Of a stretch of DNA of 18,698 nucleotides, positions 7,014 to 13,190 are shown piece by piece. The stretch comes from Candidatus Levybacteria bacterium RIFCSPHIGHO2_01_FULL_36_15b (GTDB lineage: Bacteria > Patescibacteria > Microgenomatia > Levybacterales > UBA12049): positions 1-18,698 of the forward strand of contig MFNK01000007.1 of the NCBI GenBank assembly GCA_001782045.1. Reading direction: 5' to 3'. The stretch's first letter is position 1, and the number at the start of each line of letters is the position of its first letter. The position numbers and the translations under genes are program-made. The notes under the pieces were generated by a model that worked only from the letters and a program-made list of their open reading frames with translations, did not search any database and was not told where the DNA came from.

Positions 7014-7781
7014 ATGGCAAAAAATAATAAACCCAAGAAAAAAGTTCAGCAGCCAGAGCAGGGAATTCATTTTTCCCCTAAAATGATAGGACTTTTGGCA
7101 GAAGAAATAGCCAAAACAATGAGTCATATTCCTACATTTCGTCCAAAAAGACCGAAGGAAACAAAAAGAATAGAAAATGCAGTATTTTTAGATACGTCGG
7201 CCATTATTGACGGACGAATTTTTGATGTAATAAATCTTGGTTTATTAGCAGGTGAACTTGTGGTTTTGGAAAGCATTCTTTTGGAATTAAAACACATTGC
7301 GGATTCAAAAGACTTGGTAAAAAGAGAAAGAGGCAGAAAAGGCTTAGCTCTTTTGGAAAAGGTAAAGCGGGTAAGAACGGTCAAGTTTAGTGTTTTTTCT
7401 CATGATAGGGAAAGAGCTTTGGGCTTGGATTTGCTTAAAGAAGTTGACGAAAGGTTAATCTCTGCAGCCAAACAGAATAAAGGAAGACTTATTACGTGTG
7501 ATTATAATCTGGAGAAAAAAGCAAGCATTAATGGTGTAACTGCGATAAACGTAAATACGCTTGCTAATGTATTAAAGGTCATTGCAGTTCCAGGAGAAAC
7601 TTTGCATATAAAAATTCAGCATAAAGGCAAAGACATAACACAGGGAGTAGGGTATTTGGATGATGGAACTATGATAGTTGTTGAAAACGCGAGTAGTGAA
7701 CTAGGAAGGGAGCTAAATGTAGTTGTTTCTAGAGTCATCCAGACTTCTGCAGGAAGAATACTTTTCTCCAAAAAACTCTAA
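7014..7781 (+). CDS. PIN-TRAM domain protein (YacL-like, without membrane part)
   Basis: 255 residues. The N-terminal 50 are basic and probably disordered. A PIN nuclease-like fold follows (about 56-185) with the expected acidic residues: D60 in FLDTSAIIDGR, E91, D145 in EVDERLI and D163 in TCDYNL. A TRAM RNA-binding domain closes the protein (about 192-255: PGETLHIKI, GVGYLDDGTMIVVENA). The pairing matches YacL-type proteins, which commonly follow radA in Gram-positive bacteria, but the membrane helices usual at the N-terminus of YacL are absent. The likely role is cleavage or handling of RNA; the substrate is unknown. The ATG follows the radA stop by one base, so the two should be translationally coupled. 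Confidence 0.88.
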   Translation: MAKNNKPKKKVQQPEQGIHFSPKMIGLLAEEIAKTMSHIPTFRPKRPKETKRIENAVFLDTSAIIDGRIFDVINLGLLAGELVVLESILLELKHIADSKDLVKRERGRKGLALLEKVKRVRTVKFSVFSHDRERALGLDLLKEVDERLISAAKQNKGRLITCDYNLEKKASINGVTAINVNTLANVLKVIAVPGETLHIKIQHKGKDITQGVGYLDDGTMIVVENASSELGRELNVVVSRVIQTSAGRILFSKKL

Positions 7782-7980
7782 TTTTAAATTCGTATTAACT
7801 CTTGAAAGTGATTATCAAATGTTCCCAATCATTAAAAAAAGAACTATACAACTTCTTCTCCTCAATCCAATGCGTATTGTAACAATAAAAACTCAGCTGA
7901 GAAGCTTCCATGACTTGTAGAGGGCAAACCAGTTATGCTTTAGGAAGTAAATTTAGTGATCGAATGCAGATAACTAAAAA

Positions 7981-8015
7981 GGAGATATGATTCCCTGCCC
8001 AAGAATCATATCTCC
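7981..8015 (+). repeat. Perfect 13-bp hairpin in intergenic region
   Basis: GGAGATATGATTC (7981-7993) and GAATCATATCTCC (8003-8015) are perfect inverted repeats with a 9-nt loop, CCTGCCCAA. There is no T tract on the plus side, so this is not a standard terminator. It lies about 200 nt after the PIN-TRAM stop and could protect the 3' end of the operon mRNA or be part of an RNA element. Confidence 0.85.
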
Positions 8016-8032
8016 ATTATAGCTTCCAATAA

Positions 8033-8060
8033 TTGATATGAAAATATCAAATCATATCAA
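8033..8060 (+). repeat. Overlapping, mutually exclusive hairpins
   Basis: TTGATAT (8033-8039) can pair with ATATCAA (8044-8050) around a GAAA tetraloop. Alternatively TTGATATG (8033-8040) can pair with CATATCAA (8053-8060). Both cannot form together. The second arm also repeats AATCATAT from the preceding hairpin. Confidence 0.6.
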
Positions 8061-8131
8061 TCCAAACTATAAGTTTCCGCTTCAGAAAAAAATTTGACAA
8101 TGCAATTTTTTTCTGTTAAAAATTGTCGATA

Positions 8132-8176
8132 GGTAATTAGTTTTATTTCCTGCCTAAAGGACTAATTGCCCTTTTT
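8132..8176 (+). terminator. Intrinsic terminator 1 after the S1-radA-PIN operon
   Basis: GGTAATTAGT (8132-8141) pairs with ACTAATTGCC (8161-8170), ten pairs with one G-U, and is followed by CTTTTT. It is AT-rich and therefore probably weaker than the next hairpin. Confidence 0.55.
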
Positions 8177-8178
8177 CC

Positions 8179-8242
8179 AAGAGCATTGCTTATCGTACCA
8201 AGAAGTTATCTATCCAAGTAACGAAAGCGATGCTCTTTTTTT
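8179..8242 (+). terminator. Intrinsic terminator 2
   Basis: AAGAGCATTGCTT (8179-8191) pairs with AAGCGATGCTCTT (8225-8237), 13 pairs with one G-U, and the 3' arm runs into TTTTTTT (8236-8242). Inside the loop TCGTAC pairs with GTAACGA with one bulged A, lengthening the stem. It is the best rightward terminator in this gap and lies just short of the convergent 48-residue ORF. Confidence 0.75.
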
Positions 8243-8253
8243 AGCTCTCCTAG

Positions 8254-8400
8254 TTACAAAAGTGCTACAGGAATACTAATTCCTTTTTCTATTAACTTTC
8301 TGAATTGATCTCTGCCTTGTTTTACTAAAATTTCTTGCTTGTAATCTGCTAAAGTCCTAGTCGCCTTTTTCCTACCGGCTTTTAGAAAGTTAAAGTTCAT
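8254..8400 (-). CDS. Small basic protein, 48 residues, unrecognised
   Basis: Complete ORF from ATG (8400) to TAA (8254), starting MNFNFLKAGRKKATRTLADY and ending in the hydrophobic ISIPVALL. It has 11 Lys/Arg against 4 Asp/Glu, and the middle (about 14-40) could form an amphipathic helix; no domain is recognised. The case for a real gene is its promoter: TTGACA with 18-bp spacing to an extended -10, 12 nt from the ATG, giving a leader of only a few bases. Upstream codons are not needed and there is no Shine-Dalgarno. A perfect DnaA box (8404-8412) lies between the -10 and the ATG, so DnaA or the DnaA-IV-like protein encoded at 523 might repress it. Function unknown. Confidence 0.6.
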   Translation of the reverse strand: MNFNFLKAGRKKATRTLADYKQEILVKQGRDQFRKLIEKGISIPVALL

Positions 8401-8414
8401 AAGTTATCCACATT
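8401..8414 (+). promoter_or_regulatory. DnaA box, left arm of a 14-bp inverted repeat
   Basis: TTATCCACA (8404-8412) is the perfect consensus DnaA box within AAGTTATCCACATT (8401-8414). It overlaps the last base of the -10 and the predicted transcription start of the 48-residue ORF. Confidence 0.75.
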
Positions 8415-8441
8415 CTAGCATATCTTGTCAAGTGGTGTCAA
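8412..8441 (-). promoter_or_regulatory. Promoter of the 48-residue ORF
   Basis: Minus strand: -35 TTGACA (8441-8436), 18-bp spacer, extended -10 TGC-TAGAAT (8420-8412). A second TTGACA (8431-8426) lies exactly 10 bp downstream of the first, one helical turn, and may be a repeated half-site for a regulator. Confidence 0.7.
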
Positions 8442-8496
8442 GCCTATAGCAAAATGGTAACGAAAAACCATATAACCTGTAGTTATTTGTATATAT

Positions 8497-8520
8497 TTTA
8501 GATTGATTTTACAATCTAAA
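8497..8520. repeat. 9-bp inverted repeat in AT-rich spacer
   Basis: TTTAGATTG (8497-8505) and CAATCTAAA (8512-8520) with a 6-nt loop, in the most AT-rich part of the stretch between the two DnaA boxes. There is no T tract on either side. Confidence 0.7.
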
Positions 8521-8535
8521 TATTTTCAACATAAA

Positions 8536-8549
8536 AATGTGGATAACTT
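8536..8549 (-). promoter_or_regulatory. DnaA box, right arm of the 14-bp inverted repeat
   Basis: AATGTGGATAACTT (8536-8549) is the exact reverse complement of 8401-8414 and contains TGTGGATAA (8538-8546), a perfect DnaA box on the minus strand. A weaker box, TTTTCAACA (8523-8531, one mismatch to TTWTNCACA), lies just before it. Confidence 0.75.
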
Positions 8550-8581
8550 CTGGAAACGAGTAATTCTGGTTTTCAAACCGA

Positions 8582-11500
8582 TTAAATACTTTTTCGATTG
8601 CGGATTTTAAAAAGCAAAAAGGCAATTAAAATAAAGATAAGCGTAAGGCCCATCCATTCTAAGTATTGTGGCAGGAAAACAATTATGTAACTATAACTAG
8701 AGCTTTCATCTGACGATTTTGCCTCTAGCTTCCAGCCATTTGTCCAGTTGTTTACCAGTACATGTTCTTTTAATTGTTTCCCAAATAGAGCGGGTAAAAG
8801 CTTGCTCAATAGGGAATTGTTGTTGATTTCGTAAGCTATGAATCCTTTTTCAAATGATGTATTTGAAACTAAAATTTTATAGTTTTCCAACTTGCTTGCT
8901 TCAATTGAAATGTTTTGTATAGCATCATAGGGAAATGGAATAAACTCAACCGCAGAAACAAAATTTATTGCTGGAGTTTTATAAACAGACGTATTTTCAA
9001 AGTTAATATCGTATCCTATTGCGTCGTCATCTGTTGGCGGAATAACAAACAAATCTTGCCCAAAATCTTTATTTTTAGAGAGTGATGTATAAATATCACA
9101 ACGCCTTGAAGTGTAGTTTGTAACGCATAGGGTAAGCGGCAGTCCAGCTTCGTTTTTGCTTTTTACCACCACAAAATAGCCAATATTATGCGGAAGGTTA
9201 GGATAAGAGTAATGATCACAGAAGCTACCTAATTTAGCTGAATATTTTACAACTCTTGTTCCATCTTGACTTAAAACTTCCTTCTTTGCTTCATCGTTTT
9301 GGTTTCCTGGCTGCGCAGGCAGGTTACAGTCATTTTCAAAGTTGTTTTGGAACAAAACTTCACTACTGCTTAATGGATCTTTAGGAAGATAAATATTTTC
9401 AAAGGATACTTTTCTTGAATTTTGACCAGTGTTTTGAAGCTCTAAGCTTTGTGTAGCCTTAGAAAAAGAGGCAAAAAAATTTGAAATTTCAAATTTATTA
9501 TCCAAGTCTTCTTTTTTATCGAAAAAGAGTTTTATTGCAGTATGATTTGCGCTTTCAGGTTTTAAAACATAAAGAAAGCTAACTAAATTAGCCCCATTTG
9601 ATTTTTCTATTGTTGCGTCTTTATAGTAAATGCAAGACGAAGTAGACTGGTCAAAAAGACAGCTTTTTACACTCGAATTGCCCTTGTATTCAAAGCCGAA
9701 GTTAGTTAATGTCTCGTTTTTATCATTAGGGAAAAAACCGTATGGAATAAGTACGCAAATGCTTCCAATTCCATCTATTTTTATTTTATTCCCAAAAAAC
9801 TCAGCTTTGGGAGGCGCTTTTTCATCACAATTTTCAAAAAAAGGATTAATAACCCTAGAAACATCCAAAACGGGTTCGAAATTTTGACTATTATATAACG
9901 AGATAAGATTAGCAGTTGCTTTAAGAATTACTTTTCCTGCTAAAACAGGAGTATTTTCAGAGAAAGTATTTAAGTCAAATAGCTGGCTTTGATTAATAGA
10001 GAGAAACTGTCCGTTAAGAGAAAGAGTAGATTTAACCGGTGCTGATACTGCTAAATTATCAAAAACAGGGGAATCCGGATAAAAAGATAAGAAAAGAGAA
10101 GGACTTTTCTTTTCTAAAATCAAGTTTGCAGGAGTAGATGTTGCTGTTTTTAAAAAATTGCTAATATCTGTATTTGTAGCTTGGTTTATATTGAATTTAA
10201 TTCTGTCATCTTCAAAAATAATATTTTTTGAAACGAGCCTGCTTTGGTTATCCACGAGTTCGCGAAAAGGGAAGTATAGGGAGTTTTGACTTTCGGTAAT
10301 ATAGTTGCCAAAGCTAGCGTAAGCAAAGTCTTTATAACTGGATTTTGTAGCAGGGGCGACATTTTTGGAGGTATTGATAATGGAAAGATCCGCAAAGTCT
10401 TGATTTACCTTGTAAACTTTAATATTTTTAAAGGTTTTGCGCTCTGATATAAGACCGGTTTGTTCTAAAAGCTTTTCCGATTCATCAAAAAACAGAGCTT
10501 TTTCAGGATGTGAAGGCTCAAAAACATTTTTATCTATAAATACAAATCCGACGTTGTATTTTTTTAAAACACTGCCAAGAAGCGAAGCGTCCTTTTTATA
10601 CACCGCATATGATAATTCGCGATAATAAGACTCGTTAAAATTGCTCCAGCGGTCGAAATCCCTATCAAGCAGAGGCTGTGGAATCCCAAAGTACAAAAAT
10701 CCTGCTCCTTGAAAACTGGGCTCGCTCTGTCCGCTCCATTTGTAATAAACCCATCCCCATTGGGACTGTATAGGAAAGTTAGAAACTCTTAAGTTTTTAG
10801 GTTGATTATTTAAATAATCAAAAAGCCGAAAATAACTTTGCGGAATATTAACTCTTACTAATTTGTTTACTAAATTACCGCTAAATGCGGGAAGAGAGTA
10901 AAAAATTAGTGCCACAGAAATAAGAACTGCCAGTATTAAATTTTTTTCCCTATCTTTTAATTTCTGGCTTAAGAAAAGCATAAAATATCCAAAAAATATT
11001 GATACAAAAAACACATGCATGTTTAAAAACTTATTTTGCGGAAATCTTAGAGCTTCTTTAAAAAACGGAAAGTGGTTTTGAAGAAAGTCAAAAAATACAC
11101 CTGTTGGAAAGTTTGAATTAATAAGGAAGAACAAGCTTAATAAAAAAGGTATTAGAAAAGGTAAGGTCTGCTTTTTATTTTTAAGAAAGCTCAAAATTAA
11201 TCCGGAAATCCAAAAAATTCCAAATATAATTCCAATTAAATAAACTTTAATGTCCTTAAGATGTTCTATAAATGGACTTAAAAGGCTTACAAAAATTGAC
11301 CCGTTATAAATGCTCCAGTCAAAATAAAAGGTTTTCAAAAAGAACAAAGATCCTAAATCTCCGAATTCTTTATTTTTTAGAAATGCGGATTCTGAAAAAA
11401 GCAAATTTATATTTGCATTTTGTACATCTTGCGCATGGTTAATAACAAAATATATATTAGGAAAAATCCAAAATAAGTTTAAAAGAAGCGTTAAGCCTAT

Positions 11501-12223
11501 TATGCTTAAGGCTTCTTTTATTGTTTTTCTTGAATAAATCAAGACGTAAAGAACAAAACAGGCAAAAAATGCATACCAAAGTGTTGCTGCGTAAGCACTA
11601 GGAGAGGTAAAAATGATAGATACGGCAAAAAATAATAGGTTTTTATATTTATTTTCATCCTCTGTTAGGTATTTAGTTGCAAAATAAAAAACAAAAGGAA
11701 GAGCTGCAAAAAGCGTGGTAAACATTTCAAAGGGAACATTAAATATTTGAACAGTTCCTAAGTTTAATAAATAAAATAGTGCTCCTAAGAAACTTGGTAT
11801 TTTATCCTTTAAAACATACTTTTCCAAAAATAAGTACATGCCAAGTGGCCCTGCAATTAAACACAAAAATATATAAAAGTACCTTATAAATTCGGGTTGA
11901 ATAACAAAACTTGCAATATACAGCAGCAAAACTCTTGGTAAGTCGGAAAAGTTAGAATGCCCTGCAACCGCCCCCAAGCCTTGCTCTATCCTGAAAACTC
12001 CATTAATAAGGCGCTCTATATTAAGAGGAAAATTAAATTCAGGATGAAGAGTGTCCCAGCCCGAAAGCCAAGTGTGTGGTGTATAGTTTAAAAACGCCAA
12101 AATAGAAGAAATTAATACAAGAATTACTACTGGCCAATAGGAAAAGACTGCTCGCTTTATAATTTTCTGCAAGTCTACGGTGCGCTGGTTTTGATTTTGT
12201 TCGTAAGTTGAATTCTGCTGCAT
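8582..12223 (-). CDS. Large GT-C-like membrane protein with extracytoplasmic domain
   Basis: 1213 residues. Residues about 28-450 hold a dozen or so hydrophobic helices. The first outer loop has LSGWDTLHPEFNFPLNIERL (53-72), whose Asp and Glu recall the catalytic acidic loop of GT-C glycosyltransferases, and GHSNFSDLPR follows at 88-97. A long soluble part of about 730 residues comes next, probably beta-rich and outside the cell, then a single C-terminal helix (about 1190-1206) and the basic tail KIRNRKS. The layout resembles large arabinofuranosyltransferase-like proteins such as AftD of actinobacteria, but homology is not shown here. It probably builds or exports a surface polysaccharide or glycoprotein glycan. 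ATG 12223 lacks a Shine-Dalgarno. The GT2 gene lies upstream on the same strand. Confidence 0.6.
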   Translation of the reverse strand: MQQNSTYEQNQNQRTVDLQKIIKRAVFSYWPVVILVLISSILAFLNYTPHTWLSGWDTLHPEFNFPLNIERLINGVFRIEQGLGAVAGHSNFSDLPRVLLLYIASFVIQPEFIRYFYIFLCLIAGPLGMYLFLEKYVLKDKIPSFLGALFYLLNLGTVQIFNVPFEMFTTLFAALPFVFYFATKYLTEDENKYKNLLFFAVSIIFTSPSAYAATLWYAFFACFVLYVLIYSRKTIKEALSIIGLTLLLNLFWIFPNIYFVINHAQDVQNANINLLFSESAFLKNKEFGDLGSLFFLKTFYFDWSIYNGSIFVSLLSPFIEHLKDIKVYLIGIIFGIFWISGLILSFLKNKKQTLPFLIPFLLSLFFLINSNFPTGVFFDFLQNHFPFFKEALRFPQNKFLNMHVFFVSIFFGYFMLFLSQKLKDREKNLILAVLISVALIFYSLPAFSGNLVNKLVRVNIPQSYFRLFDYLNNQPKNLRVSNFPIQSQWGWVYYKWSGQSEPSFQGAGFLYFGIPQPLLDRDFDRWSNFNESYYRELSYAVYKKDASLLGSVLKKYNVGFVFIDKNVFEPSHPEKALFFDESEKLLEQTGLISERKTFKNIKVYKVNQDFADLSIINTSKNVAPATKSSYKDFAYASFGNYITESQNSLYFPFRELVDNQSRLVSKNIIFEDDRIKFNINQATNTDISNFLKTATSTPANLILEKKSPSLFLSFYPDSPVFDNLAVSAPVKSTLSLNGQFLSINQSQLFDLNTFSENTPVLAGKVILKATANLISLYNSQNFEPVLDVSRVINPFFENCDEKAPPKAEFFGNKIKIDGIGSICVLIPYGFFPNDKNETLTNFGFEYKGNSSVKSCLFDQSTSSCIYYKDATIEKSNGANLVSFLYVLKPESANHTAIKLFFDKKEDLDNKFEISNFFASFSKATQSLELQNTGQNSRKVSFENIYLPKDPLSSSEVLFQNNFENDCNLPAQPGNQNDEAKKEVLSQDGTRVVKYSAKLGSFCDHYSYPNLPHNIGYFVVVKSKNEAGLPLTLCVTNYTSRRCDIYTSLSKNKDFGQDLFVIPPTDDDAIGYDINFENTSVYKTPAINFVSAVEFIPFPYDAIQNISIEASKLENYKILVSNTSFEKGFIAYEINNNSLLSKLLPALFGKQLKEHVLVNNWTNGWKLEAKSSDESSSYSYIIVFLPQYLEWMGLTLIFILIAFLLFKIRNRKSI

Positions 12224-12305
12224 TAGTTTTTCAAAGTTCGAATCTTTAATGTTTTAGCTCCAGTATACTTTCGAAAATTTCAAATCTCGCATTCTTTTTA
12301 AATAA

Positions 12306-12340
12306 CTAGTATCTAGTCGCTAGTATCTAGTAACTAGTTT
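12306..12340. repeat. Heptanucleotide tandem repeat, 5 x CTAGTNN
   Basis: CTAGT begins at 12306, 12313, 12320, 12327 and 12334, an exact 7-bp period with the last two bases varying (AT, CG, AT, AA, TT). It lies between the GT2 stop and the start of the large membrane protein gene, ending 2 bp from the GT2 stop codon. Confidence 0.95.
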
Positions 12341-12342
12341 CA

Positions 12343-13101
12343 TTATACAGATTTAAGCACCGGGGAAAAGAAGCCTTTCATAGAAGAATCAAAATTGTAT
12401 AAAGCCTTAGATCTTACAAACAACTTAATAAGGGAAAGTATGTTCTTTTTTAAATCCAGTAAATATTCTTGAGGGTTTCTTCGGTGGATATAAAATGCGT
12501 TTTTTAAGTTTGCAAATTTCCCGTAAGGCTTAATTTTTATAAATATATCGCTGTATAAAAACGGGTGCGAGTTTATGTCAAATCGTAAGACGTCTCTTGG
12601 AAGAAGAGACTTATTTACCATTACTGTTTCAAACTGCATTGATATTCCATGGAGAGGGTTATGATTAATCTCGTCGTTTTGCAGAGGATAGGAGCTTCTT
12701 CCTATTTTTGTGCCTTTTTCATTAATAAATAAACATTGTGTTCCAACGGCTACGACCTGCGTGTTTTTGTTTAAAAACTCCAGTTGTTTCTTAAGTTTAT
12801 CTTTTGTAAATACGTCGTTTGTGCTTGCAAAAGCTATGTAGCTTCCTTTTGCTTTTTCAAGAAGGCGATTCATCGTAACTGCTATTCCATATCTTTTAAC
12901 GTTTCTGTAAATTCTAAGTCTCTTTTCTTTTGTCTTGAGTTTTCTAAGGATAGAAAAGGATTTATCGGTGGATGAGTCATCAATTGCAATAATTTCAATG
13001 TTTCTGAATGTTTGTTTTTTGATACTACGAAGACATTCTGCCAAATGTGGGGCAGCGTTATGAACAGGCACCAAAATTGAAACTAATGGTTTTTGTTTCA
13101 T
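12343..13101 (-). CDS. Family 2 glycosyltransferase with altered DXD region
   Basis: 252 residues. The GT-A fold N-terminus is typical of GT2: PLVSILVPVHNAAPHLAECL (5-24) and the nucleotide-binding EIIAIDDSSTDKS (36-48). The metal-binding stretch, usually LDADD or MDSDD after YIAF, reads FASTND here (91-96), so only the last Asp is kept. The C-terminal half has HPFLYSDIFIKIKPYGKFAN and YIHRRNPQEYL. There is no membrane helix. It may use a different metal ligand, have changed activity, or be inactive. Its own promoter (13160-13189) gives a leader of about 50 nt without a clear Shine-Dalgarno. The next gene downstream is the large GT-C-like protein, and the two may act on the same surface glycan. 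Confidence 0.82.
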   Translation of the reverse strand: MKQKPLVSILVPVHNAAPHLAECLRSIKKQTFRNIEIIAIDDSSTDKSFSILRKLKTKEKRLRIYRNVKRYGIAVTMNRLLEKAKGSYIAFASTNDVFTKDKLKKQLEFLNKNTQVVAVGTQCLFINEKGTKIGRSSYPLQNDEINHNPLHGISMQFETVMVNKSLLPRDVLRFDINSHPFLYSDIFIKIKPYGKFANLKNAFYIHRRNPQEYLLDLKKNILSLIKLFVRSKALYNFDSSMKGFFSPVLKSV

Positions 13102-13159
13102 AAATGGGATTGTTTTGAAGTTAATTGGGTAGTAATTAACCTATTTCAAAATGCATGTT

Positions 13160-13189
13160 ATTCTACCAAATTTTACGCACTAAAGTCAA
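13160..13189 (-). promoter_or_regulatory. Promoter of the GT2 gene
   Basis: Minus strand: -35 TTGACT (13189-13184), 18-bp spacer, -10 TAGAAT (13165-13160). It starts right after the stop codon of the lipoprotein gene and separates the glycosyltransferase genes from the surface module. Confidence 0.7.
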
Positions 13190-13190
13190 A

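Larger units (their letters stand above)
7782..8131. other. Gene-free region with several hairpins
   Basis: No convincing gene is seen on either strand. Visible elements are an odd palindrome TATTGTAACAATA (7875-7887), a palindrome CTCAGCTGAG (7892-7901), the strong hairpins listed separately, and an AT-rich hairpin CAATTTTT/AAAAATTG near 8102-8125. On the minus strand a GACAAT...ATTGTC stem followed by AAATTTTTTT (about 8125-8084) could end leftward transcription from the 48-residue ORF. A candidate plus-strand promoter (TTGACA 8094-8099, weak TAAAAA 8117-8122) would start a short RNA ending at the terminators below. Homology to tmRNA, RNase P RNA or SRP RNA could not be recognised. Confidence 0.4.

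Noticed and set aside
7797..7911. 38-residue minus-strand frame starting MEASQLSFYC
   Set aside because: No promoter or ribosome-binding site is seen, composition is odd (many aromatic residues and Cys), and the region is full of hairpins.
7723..7920. 65-residue plus-strand frame at the end of the PIN-TRAM gene
   Set aside because: It overlaps the end of a firmly identified gene in another frame, has no promoter, and its sequence looks like chance.
10246..10257. DnaA-box-like TTATCCACG
   Set aside because: One mismatch, inside the coding sequence of the large membrane protein, and isolated; expected by chance.
12226..12250. tRNA T-arm-like sequence GTTCGAATC
   Set aside because: The stem is incomplete and no D-arm, anticodon arm or acceptor stem can be found upstream.
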